In this document: one piece after another, positions 41,915 through 48,614 of the stretch
How the letters are laid out: each line of letters begins with the position of its first letter
How positions within the stretch are numbered: the stretch's first letter is position 1
Assembly: GCA_910577795.1 (NCBI GenBank)
Contig: CAJTNW010000009.1
Span: 1,695 to 50,308 of the forward strand
Direction: 5' to 3'
From: an uncultured Christensenella sp.
GTDB lineage: Bacteria; Bacillota; Clostridia; Christensenellales; UBA3700
Length of the DNA stretch: 48,614 nucleotides
Translations under genes and position numbers: made by a program
The notes under the pieces: generated by a model
Seen by the model: only the letters and a program-made list of their open reading frames with translations
Told to the model about the DNA's origin: nothing
The model's database searches: none

Positions 41915-41942
41915 AAAAAATAACCTCGCAATGCGAGGTTAA
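41915..41942 (-). terminator. Terminator after rpsU
   Basis: AACCTCGC (41922-41929) and GCGAGGTT (41933-41940) form an 8-bp stem with a 3-nt loop. ATTTTTTGTCG follows on the minus strand. It closes the plsX-to-rpsU gene run. Confidence 0.88.
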
Positions 41943-41947
41943 GTATT

Positions 41948-42127
41948 TTATGCTTTATACATTCTCTTTCTAGCGGCTTCTGCCTTCTTCTTTCTTTTTA
42001 CACTTGGTTTTTCGTATGCTTCTTTGCGACGAAGGTCACCAATGATACCGTCTCTTGCACATTTTCTTTTAAAACGACGGATAGCACTGTCCAAAGACTC
42101 ATTTTCTCCAACTTTTATTGTAGACAT
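41948..42127 (-). CDS. rpsU: 30S ribosomal protein S21
   Basis: 59 residues, short and easily missed. It starts MSTIKVGENESLDSAIRRFK, then RKCARDGIIGDLRRREAYEK, and ends in a basic tail (KRKKKAEAARKRMYKA), a typical bS21. It sits on the 30S platform near the anti-Shine-Dalgarno region. GGAGGGG lies about 10 nt before the ATG. Position after the HIT gene and mtaB is common in clostridia. Confidence 0.96.
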   Translation of the reverse strand: MSTIKVGENESLDSAIRRFKRKCARDGIIGDLRRKEAYEKPSVKRKKKAEAARKRMYKA

Positions 42128-42218
42128 ACCTTTTGTCCCCTCCTTCCCTCAGTAGCGGATTTATTACTCTATTTAATTATACATATTTTTTAAATAATGT
42201 CAAGTAAAAATTTGCAAA

Positions 42219-42557
42219 TTAAGCCATTTTTTCTGATAATTTTTCTCCACCAAGTATATGAATATGCAAATGTCCAACTGACTGACAACCATTTTCGCCT
42301 TTATTCGACACTATCCTAAAACCATCACTCAAACCTAGACTATCTGCAAGTTCTCCAATTTTCTTTAACATTTTTCCTACTAATGCTGCTTGTTTATTAT
42401 TCATTTCCACAATATTTGCGAAATGAACTTTAGGTATTGCCAAATAATGTATCGCGGCTTGTGGCGCAATATCTTTGATAATAATCATTTTTTTATCCTC
42501 ATACACTTTGGTACTTGGAATTTCACCATTTATAATTTTGCAAAAAATACAGTCCAT
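42219..42557 (-). CDS. HIT family protein (HINT-type)
   Basis: 112 residues. It starts CIFCKIINGEIPSTKVYED with a CxxC pair and ends with the histidine triad HLHIHILGG (about 96-104). HINT proteins hydrolyse nucleoside phosphoramidates and acyl-AMP compounds; some clear side products of aminoacyl-tRNA synthetases. GGAGG precedes the ATG. It lies between mtaB and rpsU. Confidence 0.93.
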   Translation of the reverse strand: MDCIFCKIINGEIPSTKVYEDKKMIIIKDIAPQAAIHYLAIPKVHFANIVEMNNKQAALVGKMLKKIGELADSLGLSDGFRIVSNKGENGCQSVGHLHIHILGGEKLSEKMA

Positions 42558-42607
42558 ATTGTCCTCCTAAATACTAAAAATATTTTTAATATTATTAATC
42601 AAAATTA

Positions 42608-42643
42608 AATTTAACCCATCAAAAATCGGCACTAAACACAAAT
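42608..42643 (-). repeat. Intergenic motif copy D (TTAG-N3-CGATTTTY-N3-KGRTT)
   Basis: On the minus strand the core TTAGTGCCGATTTTTGAT is followed by GGGTT. It lies in the 86-nt gap between mtaB and the HIT gene. It is the only copy oriented with its flanking genes. Confidence 0.5.
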
Positions 42644-43861
42644 TTAAATCAAAACTTCTTGTTTTGCGTCATACAGTTTAGGAATAACTTTTTGTATACT
42701 TCCCTCACTGCCACTACACAAAATTTTAACATATTCTTTTGTATAGCCACCATCTTTTTCTATAAGTACATCAACCTCTTTACCTATAAAAGATTTATAA
42801 TATTCTTCCTTATTTTTTCTTGCTATCTCTTCTGCAAGTTTAGTTCTTCGTTTTACAATTTCACCATCAAGCAACTTGTATTTTGCAGCAACAGTCCCCT
42901 CTCTTTTAGAGTAAGCAAAAATATGCATATCTGAAAATTTAACTTTATCAATAAATTTTAAAGTATTATTAAACTCCTCTTCTGTCTCTAGCGGAAAACC
43001 ACAAATCAAATCTGTTGTAATTCCTGATTGCGGATAAAATTGTCTTACTAATTTTACCTTATCATAATAAAAATCAGTGGTATATTTTCTGTTCATATTT
43101 TTTAATGTATTATCATCACCACTTTGCAATGATAAATGAAAATGTGGACAAAAATTTATTAGATTTTTTGTTGCCTCTAACAACTCTTCAGTTATAACCC
43201 TTGCCTCTAAAGAGCCAAACCTAACCCTTATTTTAATGTGACTTAAATTTTTGATTAATTCTGCAAGTGTTGTTCCTATATCTAGTCCATAACTAGACAT
43301 ATCAATACCAGTCAAAACTATTTCATTAGTTACTTGTTGCAGTCTTTCACACTCTTTAACAATGCTTTGTATACTGCGTGACCTAGACCTACCTCTTAAA
43401 TATGGTATTAAGCAGTACGAACAAAAATTATTACAACCATCTTGTATTTTTATATATGCTCTAGTTCTTACTAAATCCGGTTGCAATTCTTCCTCATACT
43501 CTTTTAAAACTGGTGCAACATGCACACCTTTTTTTTCAAGTATTTCAGGGATAATATGTTTATTTGCAACACCGCTTATATATGTAACACCATTTTTTCC
43601 CTCAAACTGCTTACTATCATTCTGAGACGCACAACCACAAACAATAATTTTAGCATCTTTATTATAATGCAAACATCTACTTACTGCTTGTCTAGATTTT
43701 TTTTCTGCCTCATTAGTTACTGCACAAGTATTTAAAATATACGCATCTGCATATTGCAGGCTATCTGCTACCTCATATCCTAAAGCGGATAATCTTGTCA
43801 GTATACCATCACTTTCATATTGGTTAACCTTACAACCAAGATTATACACAACTACTTTCAT
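42644..43861 (-). CDS. mtaB: tRNA (t6A37) methylthiotransferase MtaB
   Basis: 405 residues. The N-terminal MTTase domain has LGCKVNQYES and conserved cysteines (LNTCAVTNEAEKKSRQ, VCGCASQ). The radical SAM motif is QDGCNNFCSYCLIPYLRGRSRSR (CxxxCxxC, about 142-164), and a short TRAM-like C-terminus follows. The enzyme adds a methylthio group to t6A at position 37 of tRNAs reading ANN codons. Its start overlaps rsmE by ATGA. Confidence 0.94.
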   Translation of the reverse strand: MKVVVYNLGCKVNQYESDGILTRLSALGYEVADSLQYADAYILNTCAVTNEAEKKSRQAVSRCLHYNKDAKIIVCGCASQNDSKQFEGKNGVTYISGVANKHIIPEILEKKGVHVAPVLKEYEEELQPDLVRTRAYIKIQDGCNNFCSYCLIPYLRGRSRSRSIQSIVKECERLQQVTNEIVLTGIDMSSYGLDIGTTLAELIKNLSHIKIRVRFGSLEARVITEELLEATKNLINFCPHFHLSLQSGDDNTLKNMNRKYTTDFYYDKVKLVRQFYPQSGITTDLICGFPLETEEEFNNTLKFIDKVKFSDMHIFAYSKREGTVAAKYKLLDGEIVKRRTKLAEEIARKNKEEYYKSFIGKEVDVLIEKDGGYTKEYVKILCSGSEGSIQKVIPKLYDAKQEVLI

Positions 43862-44589
43862 CTATTCATTTCCCCTAATTCATACATTACTATGCCACAT
43901 GTAACTATTGATGCTGTTTCGCACCTCATTATTCTATTTCCTAAAGTAACAGATTTTGCACCATAATTTTTACAAAGTGAAACTTCATTATCTGAAAAAC
44001 CGCCTTCACTTCCAATTATAATTGCTATACTTTCCCCATTAAAATCACATAATTCCTTTTTAATGCTGTTAATTTTTTCATTCTCATAACAAATTATTAC
44101 TTTATCAAAATTGTGGAATAAATCAAGAATTTCTTTAAAATCAAATAATCCATAAATATTTGATTTTCTTGACCTACCACATTGTTTACAAGCCTCAACA
44201 TTTATTTTATTAAGTCTATCCAAATTAAATTTTGCCTCACTAACAAAACTTGAATTGAAAAAATAAATATCCTGCACACCAAGTTCCACTGCCTTTTGCA
44301 CTATTAAATCTGCTTTATCCCCTTTTGGCAAAGCCTGAAATAAAGTAACATTAACTTTTGTTTTGCACTCATTATCTACAATATCCTGTACTATTGCTTG
44401 AGCATAATCTTTATCAATTAAGGTAATTTTACATAAATAATCTTTTCCGTCTTGATTATTGCAAACTATAATTTGATAACCAGTTTTGTATCTTAAAACT
44501 TTTGTAAGATGCCAAAATTCGTCACCTAAAATAGTGACCACATTATCTGTAATATCATCTGCATTTACGTAAAATCTTTTAATATCCAT
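43858..44589 (-). CDS. rsmE: 16S rRNA (uracil1498-N3)-methyltransferase
   Basis: 243 residues of the SPOUT class. The knot motifs are IIIGSEGGFSDNEV (about 191-204) and VTLGNRIMRCETA (about 215-227). An N-terminal PUA-like domain has HLTKVLRYKTG. It methylates U1498 in the decoding centre of 16S rRNA. It overlaps the upstream membrane-protein gene by 11 nt. Confidence 0.94.
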   Translation of the reverse strand: MDIKRFYVNADDITDNVVTILGDEFWHLTKVLRYKTGYQIIVCNNQDGKDYLCKITLIDKDYAQAIVQDIVDNECKTKVNVTLFQALPKGDKADLIVQKAVELGVQDIYFFNSSFVSEAKFNLDRLNKINVEACKQCGRSRKSNIYGLFDFKEILDLFHNFDKVIICYENEKINSIKKELCDFNGESIAIIIGSEGGFSDNEVSLCKNYGAKSVTLGNRIMRCETASIVTCGIVMYELGEMNR

Positions 44590-45787
44590 GTTTTTCCCTA
44601 TTTTTATTTATTTTTTTACTTGTTTTATCCTTTATTATTGCATAAGAATAAGCAAAAATCCAAAAGAAAGCATTTATAATAAACCCTGCAGGAATTAATG
44701 ACAAAATTGCTGGCAAATAAGCACCATTCACCGAAAAATCTAAATCGCCAGAAACTCTGTTTAAATTAGGGTCAACAAAAACCAATATTTTTTTACCTAC
44801 TAAACTTTTTGCAATTAGTTCGTCATTCAAAGGGATATTTTGCTTAAATCCCTTATATTTTTTTCCAGATGGCAATTTTAATTCCCAATTCATTTGATAC
44901 CATACAATACTATGCTTAGAATTATAAATATCGTTTAGTGCACTATTTGTAGTACTATGTTTCATATATATATCATATCCAGTAAATGTTGCATAGGCTG
45001 GCTGATAATTCGCACTCATATTCTTTTTATAAGTTGTAACTGTACTATAAGCAAAAGCAAATAAAAATGCAAACCAAACCGCAAATATTATTATACTAAA
45101 GGTATGAAAAAATATAGTTGATTTATTTTCAAGTAATTTTCTCCATTTTTCCTCAGGTACTTTTTCTGCAATAACTTCATTATCTACACCATCTATAATT
45201 GCATCTTTATTAGACTCATATTCCAAAACTTCATTTATTTGATTATACTTTTTATCATAAATTAAAGGTTTTGTATTATCCGTAGTTATTTTTTCTGTTT
45301 CTAGGCAATTATCATTCTTATTCAACTTTTTGTTTCTAAAATTAATAACAACTCTACAACTACATACAAAAGTTGCAATTAGCATTATAATACCTAGTGC
45401 AATACTTATAGCATAATAAGTTATATTAAAATTATAGTCAGTAATTTGTATATTTTGCTTGTCATTATAAAAAAGTAAAATTTCATGACCGATTAATTCG
45501 TTTGCATATTCTTCGCCTACAACAAGTTTTTCCCATCTACCGATTTTTGTATTACCTTGACTATCAATATATTTATACTCCATAGAATATTTATTTGATT
45601 TACCATTTTTTTTGTAGCCTACAAATTCAGCATAAGTTATTTGATAATCTTGTTCAATTTTTTTATTGTAATCTGCAATATTCAAAGACCCATACGTAAT
45701 ACAGGCAATACCACCTATAAATAGTGTAATGATAACTACTATATATGCAGTAATTCTCTTTTTAAAATCTTTAATATACAATTTCAT
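44579..45787 (-). CDS. Membrane protein with two DUF3592-like halves
   Basis: About 402 residues from the ATG at 45787. Four membrane segments fall in two pairs (about 11-31/125-147 and 225-247/350-372). Between the members of each pair lies a small extracytoplasmic domain with matching features: TYAEFVGYKKNG...GHEILLFYND in the first, and AYATFTGYDIYM...GKKILVFVDP in the second. This looks like an internal duplication of a DUF3592-type unit. Function unknown. It sits between prmA and rsmE, which are usually neighbours, and overlaps the rsmE start. Confidence 0.7.
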   Translation of the reverse strand: MKLYIKDFKKRITAYIVVIITLFIGGIACITYGSLNIADYNKKIEQDYQITYAEFVGYKKNGKSNKYSMEYKYIDSQGNTKIGRWEKLVVGEEYANELIGHEILLFYNDKQNIQITDYNFNITYYAISIALGIIMLIATFVCSCRVVINFRNKKLNKNDNCLETEKITTDNTKPLIYDKKYNQINEVLEYESNKDAIIDGVDNEVIAEKVPEEKWRKLLENKSTIFFHTFSIIIFAVWFAFLFAFAYSTVTTYKKNMSANYQPAYATFTGYDIYMKHSTTNSALNDIYNSKHSIVWYQMNWELKLPSGKKYKGFKQNIPLNDELIAKSLVGKKILVFVDPNLNRVSGDLDFSVNGAYLPAILSLIPAGFIINAFFWIFAYSYAIIKDKTSKKINKNREKHGY

Positions 45788-45842
45788 AACCAAATCTCTA
45801 TTTTACAAATCAAATTATTATAATTTTACAATAAATGAATAA

Positions 45843-46775
45843 TTAATTTTTCTTTTTTAGTCTTATACCACACCATTCGCCCAGTGTTACAGACTTATCC
45901 AACAAATAACCTTTATCTAGATATGCTTTTAATACCTCGTCATATCTTTTATGTATTATACCAGATAAAATTATGTAACCATTATTATTTAGTACACTAC
46001 CTATATTATCAGATAACATAATTAAAATATCTGCAGTTATATTGGCAAAAACTATATCACCTTTTATAGTTGCGTTTGCAATTAAATCTGCCTCAGTAAT
46101 AATAGCATTTTGTATATTGTTCAATTCTGCATTTTCCTTACAAGCCTTTACTGCTAAAGGTGCAATATCACTCAAAAACACTTTTTCTGCCCCACAAATA
46201 CTTGCAGTTATACCAAGAATACCACTACCAGCCCCAATATCTAAAACATTTTTTCCTATGCTATTAAGTTCACTAAACAATTCAAGACATAATCTTGTAC
46301 TCTCATGAGAGCCTGTGCCAAAAGCCATACCCGGGTCAATTAAAACTATTTTCTCATTATCTTTGGCATCATATTTTATCCATTTAGGCACAATTACTAT
46401 ATTCCCAACATGTATAGGCTTATAGTATTTTTTCCATTCATTAACCCAGTCTGCATCGTCCAAATCATTAACTTGCACTTCCAAACTGCCAAGTTCAAAA
46501 GGTGAATTTAATTTTAAATCCTCTAGGCTATTTACCACATTAGTGTAAATTTCGCTAAAATTATCTACACTATAAAAACCTTTTACTTTCACAATTGGGC
46601 TTTGCTTTAGCACATCAGGCTCAATATAATCCCATATAATATCACTTTTTATTAGGTCCAAAATATCTTTGCTATCATAAATGGAAACACCATCGCTACC
46701 ACATTCATAAAGCACCATAGAAACTAAATCGCTGCCATCTGTTGTTGTATTAACTGTAATTTCTTTATATTTCAT
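45843..46775 (-). CDS. prmA: Ribosomal protein L11 methyltransferase
   Basis: 310 residues. An N-terminal substrate-binding domain is followed by the methyltransferase: VLIDPGMAFGTGSHESTRLCLE (about 148-170), motif I VLDIGAGSGILGITASICGA and post-I VFLSDIAPLAV, with motif FANITADIL. PrmA trimethylates L11. Its ATG directly follows the rnc stop codon. Confidence 0.95.
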   Translation of the reverse strand: MKYKEITVNTTTDGSDLVSMVLYECGSDGVSIYDSKDILDLIKSDIIWDYIEPDVLKQSPIVKVKGFYSVDNFSEIYTNVVNSLEDLKLNSPFELGSLEVQVNDLDDADWVNEWKKYYKPIHVGNIVIVPKWIKYDAKDNEKIVLIDPGMAFGTGSHESTRLCLELFSELNSIGKNVLDIGAGSGILGITASICGAEKVFLSDIAPLAVKACKENAELNNIQNAIITEADLIANATIKGDIVFANITADILIMLSDNIGSVLNNNGYIILSGIIHKRYDEVLKAYLDKGYLLDKSVTLGEWCGIRLKKKN

Positions 46776-47492
46776 TTAATTTTTTATCTCTCCAAATTTT
46801 TCTAAAGCAATTTTACTGCATTTTTTTTCTGCATCTTGTTTCTTTTTGCCAGTAGCCTCACATATTATTTTGTTATCAATAACTAATTGCATTGTAAAAG
46901 TTAAATCATGAGGAGGACCACTAATTTCTTTTTCCTCAAATTTTATATTCCACTTTTTTGCACTACAAAACTCATATAGCATTGATTTGTAATCATAATT
47001 ATCATTTTTTACTTCTGCATTAATATAAGGTTTTAAGTACTTCAAAATAAACTTTTTAGTTTCTTTTAATCCATTGCTATCAAGATAAATAGCCGCAACA
47101 ATAGACTCAAAAAAATCACTTTTTATCTTTTTACTCAAAACAGTAGCATTTTTGTCATACAAAATAAAATCTACTATTTTACTCTTGTCTATAATGTTTG
47201 CAAGTGGCTCACGACTTACAATATTTGCTCTAAACTTAGATAATCTACCCTCGTCAAATTGCGGATAATTTCTATATAATTCATCTGCAATAACAAAATC
47301 CAAAATAGAATCACCTAAATATTCCATTCTTTGATAATTATCACTATTATGGTTTTTTGAAGTATTATAACTAACATGAGTTATTGCACGTTGCAATAAT
47401 TTTTTATCATTAAAAGAGTATCCAATAATCTTTTCAATTGATTTAATGTTTGAAACCTCAACATTGTCTTCATTATTTTTTCTACTAATCAT
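46776..47492 (-). CDS. rnc: Ribonuclease III
   Basis: 238 residues. The RNase III signature RMEYLGDSILDFVI (about 55-68) and the second acidic site ESIVAAIYLD (about 119-128) are intact. A C-terminal double-stranded RNA-binding domain follows (AKKWNIKFEEKEISGPPHDLTF... EATGKKKQDAEKKCSKIAL). It processes rRNA and structured RNAs. Its start overlaps the plsX stop by 8 nt (ATGATTAG). Confidence 0.95.
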   Translation of the reverse strand: MISRKNNEDNVEVSNIKSIEKIIGYSFNDKKLLQRAITHVSYNTSKNHNSDNYQRMEYLGDSILDFVIADELYRNYPQFDEGRLSKFRANIVSREPLANIIDKSKIVDFILYDKNATVLSKKIKSDFFESIVAAIYLDSNGLKETKKFILKYLKPYINAEVKNDNYDYKSMLYEFCSAKKWNIKFEEKEISGPPHDLTFTMQLVIDNKIICEATGKKKQDAEKKCSKIALEKFGEIKN

Positions 47493-48510
47493 TATTATCC
47501 TCTAAATCTACTAATCCACTTAAATCTTCTTTAATTCTAGCAAGTATATTATTATTTGCAAGTTGCATAGTCTGCTCAATACATCTGCAAATACTTGCTT
47601 CTTTTGAAGAACCATGTGCTTTTACAATAATTTCATCAACACCTAAAACAGTTCCACCAGCCTGCTCATTAACATCCATTGTGGACTTTAATTTTTTAAC
47701 AGCAGGTTTTATTAGTAAGCCACCAATTTTTTGTAGTATACTGCCATTTTTTATAGATTCTTTAATCATTTTCATAACGCAAAGTGCAGTACCTTCAATA
47801 GTTTTTAAAACAGCATTGCCAGTAAAACCATCGGAAACAACCACATCATAGTTACCAAAAAGTATATCCCTTGCCTCAACATTTCCTACAAAGTTTATAG
47901 ATGGAGTTGCCTCCAAAATAGGATATGTTTCCTTGACTAATTCATTTCCTTTACCTTTTTCTTGTCCATTGCTCAAAATAGCAACAGTAGGGTTATTTAT
48001 CCCGTACAATGACTGCATATAACAACTCCCCATTATAGCAAAATGTTGCAAATTCGCAGGTTTACAGTCAGCATTTGCACCGCAGTCTACAAGCACAAAA
48101 CATTTACCATCTACAGCGGTTGGCAAACTAGGTGCTAAACAAGGTCGGCTTATTCCTTTAATTCTTTTTGCAATAAAAAGAGATGCAGTAAGCAAAGCAC
48201 CAGTATTACCAGAACTTACAACACCATCAATACTATCATCTTCTTTTGCCATACGAATAGCCTTTACCATAGAAGAATCTTTTTTCTGCCTTACTGCTAT
48301 AGTAGGAATATCGTTATTTGTAATAACCTCTCTACAGTCACAAACAGTAATCTTATCGCCTTTGTAGTTATCAGATAAAACTTTATTTATTTCTTCTGCC
48401 TTGCCACAAATAATAATTTCTAAATCTTTATGTTTATTAACTGCCTTAATCGCTCCTAATACTGCTTGCTCTGGATAATCTCCACCTTGTCCATCTAATA
48501 CAATTTTCAT
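47485..48510 (-). CDS. plsX: Phosphate acyltransferase PlsX
   Basis: 341 residues from the ATG at 48510, with AGGAG upstream; an earlier in-frame start adds 11 residues without a site. Motifs: MKIVLDGQGGDYPE at the start (the family usually has DAMGGD), DGVVSSGNTGALLTAS (about 88-103), and SDGFTGNAVLKTIEGTA (about 235-251). PlsX makes acyl-phosphate from acyl-ACP, the first step of phospholipid synthesis with PlsY. First gene of the run ending at rpsU. The usual acpP between plsX and rnc is absent. Confidence 0.95.
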   Translation of the reverse strand: MKIVLDGQGGDYPEQAVLGAIKAVNKHKDLEIIICGKAEEINKVLSDNYKGDKITVCDCREVITNNDIPTIAVRQKKDSSMVKAIRMAKEDDSIDGVVSSGNTGALLTASLFIAKRIKGISRPCLAPSLPTAVDGKCFVLVDCGANADCKPANLQHFAIMGSCYMQSLYGINNPTVAILSNGQEKGKGNELVKETYPILEATPSINFVGNVEARDILFGNYDVVVSDGFTGNAVLKTIEGTALCVMKMIKESIKNGSILQKIGGLLIKPAVKKLKSTMDVNEQAGGTVLGVDEIIVKAHGSSKEASICRCIEQTMQLANNNILARIKEDLSGLVDLEDNND

Positions 48511-48547
48511 AACTACTCCTAAATTATGTACAAAATAATACACTAAT

Positions 48548-48576
48548 ATTTTAGCATAATATTATATATTTATCAA
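48548..48576 (-). promoter_or_regulatory. Sigma-A promoter of plsX
   Basis: Minus strand TTGATA (48571-48576), a 17-nt spacer ending TGC and TAAAAT (48548-48553), an extended -10 form about 38 nt before the ATG. I see no FapR-type operator, but the window ends close by. Confidence 0.7.
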
Positions 48577-48614
48577 TAATTTTTTATTAAATATTAAAAG
48601 TTTTAAAATATATT

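Noticed and set aside
41880..41920. A fifth copy of the intergenic motif near TTAGTTTTAAATTCGAC
   Set aside because: The spacing between TTAG and the CGA block differs and CGATTTT is absent.

Overview
The window looks like a chromosomal piece of a low-GC, endospore-forming member of the Clostridia. It is very AT-rich. Ribosome-binding sites are strong GGAGG types, sigma-A promoters are recognisable by eye, and U-tailed hairpin terminators are common. The spoIIA operon (spoIIAA-spoIIAB-sigF) is followed directly by spoVAC-spoVAD-spoVAE, an arrangement familiar from clostridia, and a yunB homologue lies next to it. GalT is the long Firmicute type. I cannot name the species; an uncultured gut-type clostridium is my guess. 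Almost every gene is a recognisable core gene, and I see no phage, IS element, CRISPR array or defence island.

Layout. (1) 1-4250: 3' end of an APH-type phosphotransferase gene, a 3-hydroxyacyl-CoA dehydrogenase, tRNA-Arg(CCG), and a membrane-anchored metallophosphoesterase with a PQQ-like propeller. (2) 4250-15610: one long minus-strand operon, pheS-pheT-U32 peptidase-mutS2-small membrane protein-cysteine desulfurase-thiI, headed by a tRNA-Phe-type T-box leader and closed by a terminator after thiI. (3) 15660-20090: sporulation block with yunB, spoVAE/D/C, an unlisted 29-codon ORF, sigF, spoIIAB and spoIIAA. (4) 20100-22140: a perfect 19-bp inverted repeat, a small membrane protein gene broken by one in-frame stop, a DivIVA-like protein and a multi-pass membrane protein. 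(5) 22200-27060: lgt and galK (minus) divergent from galT (plus), then a Sin-like serine resolvase. (6) 27130-32500: nadE, hprK, a Cof-type HAD phosphatase, uvrC, an ArsR regulator, and a divergent Cys/Asn-rich 71-residue protein. (7) 32580-36900: pgi, a sugar-phosphate isomerase/epimerase-like gene, a degenerate CpsD/CpsC pair, and a MazF-type toxin with no visible antitoxin. (8) 37200-41110: the recX-birA-P1 peptidase-nnr operon. (9) 41360-48510: plsX-rnc-prmA-(membrane protein)-rsmE-mtaB-HIT-rpsU, plus a short hypothetical gene.

How genes fit together. Several clusters concern translation: phenylalanyl-tRNA synthetase, tRNA thiolation (cysteine desulfurase plus ThiI), MutS2/RqcU, a probable rRNA-modifying U32 protein, rRNA and r-protein methylation (RsmE, PrmA), tRNA methylthiolation (MtaB) and S21. 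The gal genes, pgi and hprK belong to sugar use and its control. The sporulation block supplies the first forespore sigma factor, its regulators, and the SpoVA channel that moves dipicolinate.

Most unusual items: a four-copy intergenic motif (TTAG-N3-CGATTTTY-N3-KGRTT); the 29-codon ORF between sigF and spoVAC; the inverted repeat overlapping the promoter of a nonsense-interrupted gene; a sigma-K-like promoter before the Cys-rich peptide; and a CpsD homologue that has lost its P-loop. I see no clear new multi-gene system. The best leads are these small elements.
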